Shown: positions 51,014-59,782 of the stretch, piece by piece
Position numbering within the stretch: the first letter of the stretch is position 1
Layout of the letters: every line of letters starts with the position of its first letter
NCBI GenBank assembly: GCA_000432155.1
Contig: FR888489.1
Span: 1-64,000 of the forward strand
Length of the DNA: 64,000 nucleotides
Reading direction: 5' to 3'
DNA from: Eubacterium sp. CAG:274
Lineage (GTDB): Bacteria > Bacillota > Clostridia > Lachnospirales > CAG-274
Program-made: the position numbers and the translations under genes
Notes under the pieces: generated by a model
The model's database searches: none
What the model saw: only the letters and a program-made list of their open reading frames with translations
Told to the model about the DNA's origin: nothing

Positions 51014-51114
51014 AATGTATCTTCTTTCATATTATTTTTAATCCGTAATATTATAGTGTATTTATTAAAAATAGTCAAATGATGACAATAATTATTAATT
51101 AAAAAATATTTTCA

Positions 51115-52857
51115 TTAAAATTCTTCTATTTCCTTTTCTATCTGTTCAAGACCTTTAAGCCAAAAATCCTCTGTAGTTAAATCAAAGCCGGCGATTTTAG
51201 CAACATCTTTTAATTCCATTGTACTTGAGGCGGAAAGGAACTTATCATATAAAGGTATAAATCTCTCCTTATCCTCTAAATAAAGGCTGTAAAGACCCTT
51301 TGCAAGAAGTAGACCAAAGGCGTAAGGGAAGTTGTAGTAATTAAAGTCAGCATCATAATAGTGAGGTTTACAAACCCACATATAAGGGTGGAGATAATTT
51401 TCGTCAAGACCCTCTCCGTATGCTTTTTTCTGAGCATCTATCATAAGTCCACAACATTCTTCAGGAGAAAGAGAACCCTTTTCACGAGCTTTAAACACAC
51501 TATCTTCAAACAAAAATCTACTATAAATATCAATAATACATTGTGTAGCACCCTGTAAGTCATTTTCCCTAATAATAAGTGCAGAATTTTCATCGGCTTC
51601 CTTTAAAGCCTCATTTACTACTATTGTTTCGCAGAAATTAGAGGCTGTTTCAGCTATAGGCATAGGATAAAAACTATTAATCTGTGAAAGGTGGAAAAGT
51701 CTTGTGTTATGGAATGCGTGACCAAGCTCGTGAGCTATTGTTACAACATCATTAAATGTGCCACCAAAGTTTGTAAGAATACGGCTTTCCTTTATAGAAT
51801 GGATAGTTTCACAGAAAGCACCACCAACTTTACCCTTTTTAGGCATAAGGTCAATCCATTGATTATCAAAGGCGTAAGTTGCAAAATCTCCTAAATCCTT
51901 GCTAAACTTGTAGAAACACTTTAATACAAAGGCTTTTGCTTCCTCTAAAGTATATTTTAAATCTTCTTTGCCAACAGGAGCAAAAAGGTCATAAAAAGCT
52001 AAAGAGCCACTACCGCCTAAATATTGAGATTTTTTAATAAAGTATTTTCTCAAGGCAGGGAGTTTTTTATCAATGGCAGAAAACATAGCATTTAAAATTG
52101 TAGAGTCAATACGAGAGTCTGCCAAAGTCTGTTCCAAAGGAGAAGAATAGTTATGCAATTTACTTGTAGTAATAACCTGTCCTTTTATACCATTAAGGCA
52201 AAAAGCTGAGGACATATCTATTTTTTTATATGCCTCCAGTTCAGCCTTGTAAGCATTTTTTCTTACATCTGGGTCATCGCTGTAGGCTAAATTTCTTACA
52301 ACAGAAAGAGGCTCTTTTTTGCCATTGTAATCAACTTCCAATGTAGAAGAAATCTGGTCCCAAAGTTTTTCCCACATATTTGAGCCAGTAGTTTTCATTT
52401 TTGCAATTATTTCTTCCTGCTGAGGAGAGAGAGTATGAGAAGACATATTGACTTTTTCTGTTATAAAAAAGCTATGTTCCTTTAGAATTGGGCTATTTTC
52501 TACTAATTTGTCGATGTCTTTTACTTGCTTTAAGAACTCAATAAGCATAGTATTTTCATAGGCAGTATTTGACTCAATATTTTCTACAGTATCTAAAGCC
52601 TTAGCAAGTTCAGAATTTGTTGTATCTACAGCAAGAGCCAGATTAATGTACATACCTAATTTTTCATAGGCAAGAACTGAATTTTTTAATTCAATATATT
52701 TTTCCAGCTTTTCCTGAGGGTTATTTGTGTTTGTAAAGTTTTCACTACACCACTTGTTTAAATTGTCTACAGCTTTTCTGTAATTTTCTATGTCAGTTTT
52801 AAATTCTGTACTGTCTACAGATGGGTATATATTGTCAAGATTCCAATTTGTATTCAT
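51115..52857 (-). CDS. M3-family oligoendopeptidase (PepF-like)
   Basis: A 580-residue zinc metallopeptidase that trims cytoplasmic oligopeptides. The zinc motif is IAHELGHAFHN near residue 377, with the third ligand in the following ETASNFCET. The N-terminal helical lid (LDNIYPSVDSTEF; NLALAVDTTNSELAKAL) is complete. Single gene, divergent from glgB. Confidence 0.93.
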   Translation of the reverse strand: MNTNWNLDNIYPSVDSTEFKTDIENYRKAVDNLNKWCSENFTNTNNPQEKLEKYIELKNSVLAYEKLGMYINLALAVDTTNSELAKALDTVENIESNTAYENTMLIEFLKQVKDIDKLVENSPILKEHSFFITEKVNMSSHTLSPQQEEIIAKMKTTGSNMWEKLWDQISSTLEVDYNGKKEPLSVVRNLAYSDDPDVRKNAYKAELEAYKKIDMSSAFCLNGIKGQVITTSKLHNYSSPLEQTLADSRIDSTILNAMFSAIDKKLPALRKYFIKKSQYLGGSGSLAFYDLFAPVGKEDLKYTLEEAKAFVLKCFYKFSKDLGDFATYAFDNQWIDLMPKKGKVGGAFCETIHSIKESRILTNFGGTFNDVVTIAHELGHAFHNTRLFHLSQINSFYPMPIAETASNFCETIVVNEALKEADENSALIIRENDLQGATQCIIDIYSRFLFEDSVFKAREKGSLSPEECCGLMIDAQKKAYGEGLDENYLHPYMWVCKPHYYDADFNYYNFPYAFGLLLAKGLYSLYLEDKERFIPLYDKFLSASSTMELKDVAKIAGFDLTTEDFWLKGLEQIEKEIEEF

Positions 52858-53006
52858 TTTTCTACCTCCGTAATAAATTACTATTAATATTTTACATCAA
52901 ACTAGAGTTTTATACTAGCATTATTTTGGTAAATGTTATATAATAACCTAAAGAGTATTTGTATTATATTTGGGAAGTTTTCCAAAAAGAGAAGGGGAGT
53001 GTTAAT

Positions 53007-55235
53007 ATGTATTTTGCAACTTCTATGAGTGATTTGCAACTTATTGTCAATTCAAATTGTGGTGACCCACACAGAATTTTGGGTATGCACGAAGAAAATA
53101 TAGGTGGTAAGGATTGTGTAGTTGTCAGGGTATTTAATCCGGAGGCTAAGTCTGTAAAGGTTATTGATGACAAAAAAGGAACTACATATGATATGGAGAA
53201 AATCCACGAATATGGATTTTTTGAATGTGTAATTAAAACTCGTAAGAGATATTTCCAATATCAGTTAGAGTTTACTTGGTTTAATGATGAAAAGTGGACA
53301 AGCTATGACCCATATTCATTCCAGCCAGGTATTACTGATATGGATATTTATTTGTTCAATCAGGGCACAAACTATGAAATTTACAACAAATTAGGTGCAA
53401 ACCTAACTGAAATGAATGGTGTTAAGGGTGTACTCTTTGGCGTATGGGCTCCAAATGCTAAAAGAGTAAGTGTAATAGGCGATTTTAACTCTTGGGACGG
53501 TCGCAGACACCAAATGCGTCTTTTAGGAGAGTCTGGCATATGGGAAATTTTTGTTCCGGATTTACAATCTTGTGACAAGTACAAGTTTGAAATTAAGACT
53601 ACAGAGGGCAGTATAATTGAAAAGTCTGACCCTTATGCAAAATTTGCAGAGCTTAGACCTAGTACATCATCTTTAGTTTATGATATTGACCAGTACAAGT
53701 GGAAAGACAAGCCTTGGTACAGACATTTAGAGGAAACTGATAAGTTCGATGTGCCTATGAACATATATGAAGTTCATTTAGGCTCTTGGAAACGAGTAGA
53801 AGACGAAGATGACAGATTTTTAAGCTATTTAGAATTGGCTGATGAGCTTATTCCATATGTTAAGAAAATGGGATATACTTACATTGAAATGTTGCCAATA
53901 GAGGAACACCCTTTTGACGGCTCTTGGGGCTATCAGGTAACAGGTTACTATGCACCTACAAGTCGTTATGGCAATCCAACTGAATTTATGGAATTTGTAG
54001 ACAGATGTCATCAGGCTGGAATTGGTGTAATTTTAGACTGGGTACCTGCTCATTTCCCTAAAGATGCTCATGGTCTTGCTAAGTTTGACGGTTCAGCACT
54101 TTATGAACACGCTGACCCTAGACAGGGTGAACACCCAGAATGGGGTACACTTATTTTCAACTATGGCAGAAATGAAGTTAAAAACTTCCTTATTGCCAAT
54201 GCCTTATATTGGGTAGAAAAGTTCCATATTGACGGTTTAAGAGTTGATGCTGTTGCATCTATGCTTTACTTAAATTATTGTAAGAATGACGGAGAATGGG
54301 TACCTAATAAGTACGGTGGAAATGAAAACCTTGAGGCTGTTGAATTTATAAAGCACCTTAATAGTGTTATGGCTCACAGAAACCCTTATGCTCATATGAT
54401 TGCAGAGGAGTCTACATCATGGCCAAATGTTACAAAGCCAGCTGATGATGACGGTCTTGGTTTCACACTTAAATGGAATATGGGTTGGATGAACGATTTC
54501 CTTGAATATGTTGAAAAAGAGCCTATTTATAGAAAGTATCATCACTACAATATGACATTTGCCTCTACATATGCCTATAGTGAAAAATATGTTTTAGTGT
54601 TAAGCCACGATGAAGTAGTTCATGGCAAGAAGTCAATGCTTGACAAAATGCCAGGAGATTTATGGCAGAAGTTTGCTAACCTTAGAGTTGCCTATGGTTT
54701 TGCTATGGCTCATCCAGGCAAGAAACTTCTCTTTATGGGTGGCGAATTTGGTCAGTTTATTGAATGGGACGAAAAGCGTCCTTTGGACTGGTTCTTACTT
54801 GAATATGACCATCATAAGAATATGTTAGGCTATGTTAAAGCCCTTAATCATTTTTACTTAGAGCATAATGCCCTTTGGAAAATGGATTTTGATGCCTTTG
54901 GCTTTGAATGGATAAATGCAGACGATAAGGAAAGAAGTATTTACTCTTTTGTAAGACGAGGAGAAAAGAAAGAAGATACATTACTTGTAATATGCAACTT
55001 TACTCCTGTTGTTTATGAAGATTTTAGAGTTGGTGTTCCCTTTGCAGGCGAGTGGGAAGAAGTATTTAACAGCGATAGCTCAACATTTGGTGGTAGCGGT
55101 GTTGTTAATACAAAGCCTTGTGTAGCCGAAGAGGGAGAATGTGACCACAGAGAATACAACATAGGTTTAAGACTTGCTCCTTTGTCTGTTACAATTTATC
55201 AATGCAAAGACTGTAAAGACGAAAGTAATAAGTAA
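53007..55235 (+). CDS. glgB: 1,4-alpha-glucan branching enzyme
   Basis: A 742-residue GH13 branching enzyme making alpha-1,6 links in glycogen. Two CBM48-like modules precede the catalytic barrel. Active-site residues are seen as the nucleophile Asp in IDGLRVDAVASMLY (near 414), acid/base Glu in HMIAEESTSWP (near 467) and the third Asp in LSHDEVVHGK. The C-terminus ends in an unusual YQCKDCKDE tail with a CxxC. ATG at 53007 follows AGGGGAG. No other glg genes lie beside it. Confidence 0.95.
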   Translation: MYFATSMSDLQLIVNSNCGDPHRILGMHEENIGGKDCVVVRVFNPEAKSVKVIDDKKGTTYDMEKIHEYGFFECVIKTRKRYFQYQLEFTWFNDEKWTSYDPYSFQPGITDMDIYLFNQGTNYEIYNKLGANLTEMNGVKGVLFGVWAPNAKRVSVIGDFNSWDGRRHQMRLLGESGIWEIFVPDLQSCDKYKFEIKTTEGSIIEKSDPYAKFAELRPSTSSLVYDIDQYKWKDKPWYRHLEETDKFDVPMNIYEVHLGSWKRVEDEDDRFLSYLELADELIPYVKKMGYTYIEMLPIEEHPFDGSWGYQVTGYYAPTSRYGNPTEFMEFVDRCHQAGIGVILDWVPAHFPKDAHGLAKFDGSALYEHADPRQGEHPEWGTLIFNYGRNEVKNFLIANALYWVEKFHIDGLRVDAVASMLYLNYCKNDGEWVPNKYGGNENLEAVEFIKHLNSVMAHRNPYAHMIAEESTSWPNVTKPADDDGLGFTLKWNMGWMNDFLEYVEKEPIYRKYHHYNMTFASTYAYSEKYVLVLSHDEVVHGKKSMLDKMPGDLWQKFANLRVAYGFAMAHPGKKLLFMGGEFGQFIEWDEKRPLDWFLLEYDHHKNMLGYVKALNHFYLEHNALWKMDFDAFGFEWINADDKERSIYSFVRRGEKKEDTLLVICNFTPVVYEDFRVGVPFAGEWEEVFNSDSSTFGGSGVVNTKPCVAEEGECDHREYNIGLRLAPLSVTIYQCKDCKDESNK

Positions 55236-55300
55236 AAAACTCAATGAGGCACTAACTTTTTGTTTAACCGACAAAAATATAAAAAATTTTAATTTTATGG

Positions 55301-55329
55301 TTGACTATATGGCGAAAATTGTGTATAAT
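55301..55329 (+). promoter_or_regulatory. Promoter of rpsU-yqeY
   Basis: TTGACT (55301-55306) and TATAAT (55324-55329), spacer 17 bp. Confidence 0.85.
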
Positions 55330-55387
55330 TTGGTAGTATGCAATTTAAGAGTGCATTTGATATGGTAACCGGAGGGAGGGAAATTTA

Positions 55388-55564
55388 GTGTCTGAGGTTA
55401 GAGTAAAAGAAAACGAATCTTTAGATAGCGCACTTCGTCGTTTTAAGAGAAACTGTGCAAAGGCCGGTATCATGGGCGAGGTTCGTAAGAGAGAACACTA
55501 CGACAAGCCAAGCGTAAGACGTAAGAAGAAGTCTGAAGCAGCTAGAAAACGTAAGTTTAACTAA
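55388..55564 (+). CDS. rpsU: Small ribosomal subunit protein bS21
   Basis: A 58-residue basic protein (SEVRVKENESLDSALRRFKR, then HYDKPSVRRKKKSEAARKRK). GTG start with GGAGGGAGGG just upstream. The rpsU-yqeY pair is a conserved Firmicutes arrangement. Confidence 0.97.
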   Translation: MSEVRVKENESLDSALRRFKRNCAKAGIMGEVRKREHYDKPSVRRKKKSEAARKRKFN

Positions 55565-55590
55565 TGTGACGGAAAAGAAGGATTGATTCT

Positions 55591-56043
55591 ATGTCTTTAA
55601 AAGAAAGACTTTTTGACGATTTGAAGACTGCTATGAAGGAAAAGGATGCTATCAAGAAAGAAGTTATCCAGATGGTTCGTGCAGGTGTTCTTCAGGTTGA
55701 AAAGGATAACAAAATAGAAAGCTTGGATGATAGCGGAGTATTGACTGTAATTTCTAAGGAAATTAAGAAATTAAAAGATGTTTTGCCTGACTTTGAAAAG
55801 GCTGGCAGACAAGACTTAATTGATGAAGTCAATAAAAAAGTTGAAGTTCTCGATGCTTACCTTCCCGAGCAAATGTCTGAGGACGAAATCAATGAGGTTA
55901 TATCAGCTGTTATCAATGAGGTAGGAGCTGTTTCTATGAAAGATATGGGCAAGGTTATGGGTGCCGTTAAGGGCAAAACTGCAGGCCGTGCCGATAATAA
56001 GACAGTAAGTGACCTTGTTAAAAAGGCGTTACAGAGTTTATGA
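55591..56043 (+). CDS. yqeY: GatB/YqeY-domain protein
   Basis: A 150-residue protein of the YqeY family (LFDDLKTAMKEKDAIKKEVIQMVRA; AYLPEQMSEDEI; MKDMGKVMGAVKGKTAGRADN). It resembles the tRNA-binding tail of GatB, but its cellular role is unsettled. It follows rpsU by 26 bp. Confidence 0.92.
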   Translation: MSLKERLFDDLKTAMKEKDAIKKEVIQMVRAGVLQVEKDNKIESLDDSGVLTVISKEIKKLKDVLPDFEKAGRQDLIDEVNKKVEVLDAYLPEQMSEDEINEVISAVINEVGAVSMKDMGKVMGAVKGKTAGRADNKTVSDLVKKALQSL

Positions 56044-56050
56044 TTTATTT

Positions 56051-56080
56051 AAGGGTGGATTATTTAATCTGCCCTTTTTA
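56051..56080 (+). terminator. Terminator after yqeY
   Basis: AAGGGTGGAT and ATCTGCCCTT form a 10-bp stem with two G-T pairs, then a T-run. Confidence 0.8.
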
Positions 56081-56117
56081 AGTTTTTAATAATTTTATAT
56101 ATTGGGAGATTACGAAA

Positions 56118-56744
56118 ATGAAGAAAATGATTACAATGTTTGCAGCTACTATAGTTGCAGTATCAGCAGCTCTTACACCAGCTTTTGGTACAACTTATGC
56201 AGGTGTTGAATTTAATGGCGAAAAGGTTCAGTTTGAACAGGACCCAGTTATTGAAAATGGTAGAGTTCTTGTACCTTTCAGATTTGTTGCTGAAAAGCTT
56301 GGTGCTACAGTAGCTTGGGATGCAGAAACTAAGACTGTTACTTGCGAAAAGGACGGCGTAAAGATTTCTCTTACAGCTAATGTAAAGGATGTTGTTGTAT
56401 CTGGTCAGTCTTTAGAAATTGATGTACCTGCTCAGATTATGAACAGCAGAGTTTTCGTTCCATTAAGATTTGTAGCTGACAATATGGGTGCAGATGTAGA
56501 ATGGGATGCTGAAAACAAGACTGTAAAGATTAACACAGTTAAGGAAGATGCTAAGGACGAAGTTGAATCTGCTTCTGCTGTAGATGTAACTGAAACAACT
56601 ACTGAAGAAACTACAGAAACAACTACAACTGATGAAAGCACAACTGAAGAAACAACTGTTGACGAAAGCACAACAGAAGAAACTACAGTTGCTGAAAGTA
56701 CAACAGAAGAAACAACTGTTGAAACAACTACAGTTGCTGAATAA
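56118..56744 (+). CDS. Secreted copper-amine-oxidase-N-domain protein with Thr/Glu repeat tail
   Basis: A 208-residue exported protein. The signal peptide ends near residue 24 (LTPAFGTTYA). Residues of about 25-140 are the Cu_amine_oxidN1 (PF07833) domain, with the repeated signature RVLVPFRFVAEKLGATVAWD and RVFVPLRFVADNMGADVEWD, often a wall- or polymer-binding module. The last 60 residues are a Thr/Glu-rich repeat (ESTTEETTV) that may be a spacer. It is a probable cell-envelope protein; no anchor motif is seen. Confidence 0.82.
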   Translation: MKKMITMFAATIVAVSAALTPAFGTTYAGVEFNGEKVQFEQDPVIENGRVLVPFRFVAEKLGATVAWDAETKTVTCEKDGVKISLTANVKDVVVSGQSLEIDVPAQIMNSRVFVPLRFVADNMGADVEWDAENKTVKINTVKEDAKDEVESASAVDVTETTTEETTETTTTDESTTEETTVDESTTEETTVAESTTEETTVETTTVAE

Positions 56745-56758
56745 TTTTTAAGTTATGG

Positions 56759-56798
56759 AGTGTGCATTGGAGAAAAGTTCTTAAATGCACACTTTATT
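56759..56798 (+). terminator. Terminator
   Basis: AGTGTGCATT (56759-56768) and AATGCACACT (56784-56793) form a perfect 10-bp stem followed by TTATT. Confidence 0.75.
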
Positions 56799-56895
56799 AC
56801 TCTATAGGAAAAATGCGAAAAAAGGCATTTTTTCTGATCCGTTGTGGAATTTTAGCTTATGCTATGCTTCCGTTTTAAAAGGAGGAATAACAATT

Positions 56896-58524
56896 ATGAA
56901 AAAGATGATTGCTTTATTTGCAGGAGTAGTTCTTACTGCTTCAATGTTGGCTTTTCCTGTATCAGCTGCACAGGAAATATCTGTAGAGTTTAATGGCAAA
57001 TTAGTACAATTAGACCAAACACCGGTTATGGAAAAGGGTCGTGTACTTGTACCTTTCAAGTTCTTCGCAGACACATTTGGTGCAACAACTAGCTGGGATG
57101 CTGAAACAAAAACAGTAACTTGCACATATGGCGAAACAACAATTTCAATGACTGCTCATTCACAGGTAATGAAATTAGACGGAAAGAATATTGCCGTTGA
57201 AGTACCTGTTGATATTATAAACAGTAAAGTTATGGTTCCTATAAGAGTTATAGCAACAAGTTTTGGAGCTAACGTAAGTTGGGATTCAGACAGAAAGACA
57301 GCTGTTATAAATACCGGTGATGTTCATTTTAATAGAATAAACACAGCCGGTAATGTATCATTTACATATGCTGAAACTGCTAGTGAGGGTGGAAAGACTA
57401 AGTCTACAGCTAAATATCCAGTATTTACAGGAAATTTTGGCTCAAAGGTAAATACTGCTATTTCTGCACAGGCAAAGGCTGATATTAAGGCTTTTGAGGC
57501 GGATATTACAGAGGGCGATGATTTATCAAAGTGCACATTTACTTCTAGTTATGATGTAAAGTGTAATAACAATGGTGTTGTATCTATTGTAAACACACAG
57601 GAATCATATACTGGTGGTGCTCATGGTAGTACAGTTGTTTCTGCTAAAACATATTGTATTGAGGACGGAAATGTTATTAACATTAAGTCAAGTGATATGA
57701 ATACAGCTATTGAACAGTTTAAGGAATTAATAAATGCCAACAAGGAAAACTATTTTGAAGATTCCCTTGATAATGTAAAGGCTGAAAATATAGGTTGGTA
57801 TGTTGATAAAAATGAAAATACTGTATTTTTCATAAATGAGGGCGTTGTAGCACCTTATGCTGTTGGTCTTGTAACTGTAACAATGGATAAAAATGTGGCT
57901 GTTGCAGCATTGACAGTAGATGAAAGCACTACTAATATTGTAGCAGACAAAACAGTTTCTCCTTCAGCTATTGATGTTAGCAAGATAAAATACGATAAGT
58001 TGTTTGATGCTAAGGGCAATATTTCAGTTACTACAAGTGTTCCAGTAGTTTCTGGTAATTATGCAACATTAAATACTACTATTAAGAAAATGGCACAGGA
58101 TAAGGCTAGTGCTATGGTTGAGCAATATAAAGGCAAGTCTTTAGACGAAACCAATAGTGCTTATGCCGGTACAGTTAATGCTACTATTACATATGCTGAC
58201 GATAGTAAGGTTTGCGTATTATTTACAGAAAATGTGCGTTCTGGGGATAAGAAAGGCTCAACTTATGTTTCAGCTTTATTCCTTAGTGCTGTTGATGGTT
58301 CAGTAGTTGATGACGGAACAAATGCACAGTACAAAGAAGAAGGTGCAAACCTTATAAATGAAGCTGTTAAAAATGATAAAACAGGTGCATTTACACAGGG
58401 TGCAACTGCAAAGCCAGAAGATGTAGGCTACTATTTTGATAATGATGGTGTTATATTCTTTGTAAATGAGGGCGTTGTAGCTCCAGCATCTTCAGGTTTG
58501 GTTACTGTTGAAAGATTAAATTAG
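56896..58524 (+). CDS. Secreted protein with copper-amine-oxidase-N domain and two RsiV-like domains
   Basis: A 542-residue exported protein. Signal peptide residues of about 1-24 (MLAFPVSAA). Residues 25-135 form a Cu_amine_oxidN1 domain (RVLVPFKFFADTFGATTSWD; KVMVPIRVIATSFGANVSWD). Then come two DUF4163/DUF3298-type units, about 150-365 and 375-542, each ending VFFINEGVVAPYAVGLVTV or VIFFVNEGVVAPASSGLVTV. The DUF3298 fold is the lysozyme-binding part of RsiV and also occurs in the deacetylase PdaC. The ATG at 56896 follows AGGAGG; the longer frame crosses the terminator. Confidence 0.85.
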   Translation: MKKMIALFAGVVLTASMLAFPVSAAQEISVEFNGKLVQLDQTPVMEKGRVLVPFKFFADTFGATTSWDAETKTVTCTYGETTISMTAHSQVMKLDGKNIAVEVPVDIINSKVMVPIRVIATSFGANVSWDSDRKTAVINTGDVHFNRINTAGNVSFTYAETASEGGKTKSTAKYPVFTGNFGSKVNTAISAQAKADIKAFEADITEGDDLSKCTFTSSYDVKCNNNGVVSIVNTQESYTGGAHGSTVVSAKTYCIEDGNVINIKSSDMNTAIEQFKELINANKENYFEDSLDNVKAENIGWYVDKNENTVFFINEGVVAPYAVGLVTVTMDKNVAVAALTVDESTTNIVADKTVSPSAIDVSKIKYDKLFDAKGNISVTTSVPVVSGNYATLNTTIKKMAQDKASAMVEQYKGKSLDETNSAYAGTVNATITYADDSKVCVLFTENVRSGDKKGSTYVSALFLSAVDGSVVDDGTNAQYKEEGANLINEAVKNDKTGAFTQGATAKPEDVGYYFDNDGVIFFVNEGVVAPASSGLVTVERLN

Positions 58525-58544
58525 TGGGCACATAATTTTTATAT

Positions 58545-58581
58545 ATAGGCGTAGTAACTAGAGTTACTGCGTCTATTTTTG
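58545..58581 (+). terminator. Terminator
   Basis: ATAGGCGTAGTAACT pairs with AGTTACTGCGTCTAT, followed by TTTTTG. It closes the 56896 transcript. Confidence 0.85.
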
Positions 58582-58604
58582 TGCTATTTTTATAAATATA
58601 ATGG

Positions 58605-58794
58605 TTGAAATAAAAATGTAAATGGTGTATAATAGGGAAAAGGTTATTTTTAAATGAATTTTCAGCCGATATGCTTATTTACTGGGTTTTTGGCTGAAAT
58701 TTAATGAAAAATCTTGTATACCGTTGGGCTATTTGCTTTTCAGCCGATTTTGGGCTTTGTAATAGGCATAAATAGTAGGATGCAAAGGGCTAGA
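58605..58794 (+). promoter_or_regulatory. CRISPR leader with promoter
   Basis: TTGAAA (58605-58610) and TATAAT (58628-58633), spacer 17 bp, point into the CRISPR array. The 160 bases between promoter and first repeat are AT-rich and contain repeated TTCAGCCGAT segments. No cas gene is present in this gap. Confidence 0.65.
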
Positions 58795-59032
58795 GTATAA
58801 TTCTAATGAACCCCGTTAGTTATAACAGTCAGCGATAAGATTACCGATCATAGTATAATTCTAATGAACCCCGTTAGGGGACGGAAACTTACCTCCTAAA
58901 AAAATAATCACTAATTTGTCTTATTGTATAATTCTAATGAACCCCGTTAGGGGACGGAAACTAGTTACGAACACCTTTAGCATTGAAAGTGCCACTGTAT
59001 AATTCTAATGAACCCCGTTAGGGGACGGAAAC
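58795..59032 (+). CRISPR. Orphan mini CRISPR array, type III-A-like repeat
   Basis: Three identical 36-bp repeats (58853-58888, 58926-58961, 58997-59032) begin GTATAATTCTAATG and end GGGGACGGAAAC, with an internal CCCC-GTTA-GGGG hairpin. A fourth copy at 58795-58819 keeps only the first 25 bases. Spacers are 37 bp (58889-58925) and 35 bp (58962-58996), with 33 bp of unique sequence after the truncated repeat. The 3' end ACGGAAAC is the same 8-base tag as the Streptococcus thermophilus type III-A crRNA handle. No cas genes are in the window, so crRNAs would need machinery encoded elsewhere. Confidence 0.93.
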
Positions 59033-59103
59033 AAGTCAGCTTGCTTTTGAATTTAATAAGTTTGAAAAGACGGAGCTACCATTGTGGCTTTGTTTTTTTT
59101 GCA

Positions 59104-59140
59104 AAAAAATAGGTCCGGAATAAACCGAACCTATTTTGGT
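59104..59140 (-). terminator. Terminator of the flavodoxin-fold gene
   Basis: AAAATAGGTCCGG (59106-59118) and CCGAACCTATTTT (59125-59137) pair with one mismatch; the minus strand then has a T-run. It lies right after the gene stop at 59144. Confidence 0.85.
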
Positions 59141-59143
59141 ATA

Positions 59144-59683
59144 TTATAAATTATTCAATTTTTCTGCCATTTCTTCTATTTCCAACATAGCATTAGTATC
59201 ATTTTTAGACGGTGTAGTGGAAGTATGCAGGCTTCTGGCATAGGATACAACGGCTGTATTTATACTTCTAAGGGCAATTCGCATTGTTTTTTCGGCGTCA
59301 GCTGAATTTACAACGCAATCTCCACCACCTACTACAATTATGCCGGCTTTCTTGGGATTTGCCTTTAAATTTGGATTTAAAAACCACAACTGGAAACGGG
59401 ATAAAAAGCACATCATATCCCCTGTAGGCTGGTTATAGTAAAGGGGTGTAGCAAGGACTATATTATCGTAATTATTAAGACTATTTATAATATCTTGGGC
59501 ATCGTCATCAAGGACACATAGACTATTTTTTTTACAGCTTTCGCAATCGCAACAGCTTTTAAAATTTATATCACTTAGAAAAATTATATCTGTTTCGCCT
59601 TTTAATTTTTTTGAAAGCAGATTAGCTAAAAAAGAAGTATTTCCGTTTTTATGGGGAGAACCGTTTATAATTAATGTTTTCAT
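59144..59683 (-). CDS. NAD(P)H-dependent FMN reductase / flavodoxin-fold protein
   Basis: A 179-residue protein of the NADPH-dependent FMN reductase/iron-sulfur flavoprotein type. The FMN loop LIINGSPHKNGNTSFLANLL, the cysteine cluster CCDCESCKKNSLC (a possible Fe-S or metal site) and ATPLYYNQPTGDMMCFLSRF are clear. It probably transfers electrons in an anaerobic redox reaction. Divergent from folC. Confidence 0.88.
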   Translation of the reverse strand: MKTLIINGSPHKNGNTSFLANLLSKKLKGETDIIFLSDINFKSCCDCESCKKNSLCVLDDDAQDIINSLNNYDNIVLATPLYYNQPTGDMMCFLSRFQLWFLNPNLKANPKKAGIIVVGGGDCVVNSADAEKTMRIALRSINTAVVSYARSLHTSTTPSKNDTNAMLEIEEMAEKLNNL

Positions 59684-59782
59684 TTTTACACCTCAGCACA
59701 ATTATAGTATATTTTTAGGGGATATTCAAATAAATATTGTTAAATTGAAGAAAATAGGATATAATGAAAAATTGAAAGCGAA

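Noticed and set aside
56432..56671. Minus-strand serine/valine-rich frame
   Set aside because: It is the antisense of the Thr/Glu repeat tail of the 56118 gene.
59072..59099. Possible terminator right after the CRISPR array
   Set aside because: There is a T-run, but the preceding stem has only a few broken pairs; not convincing.
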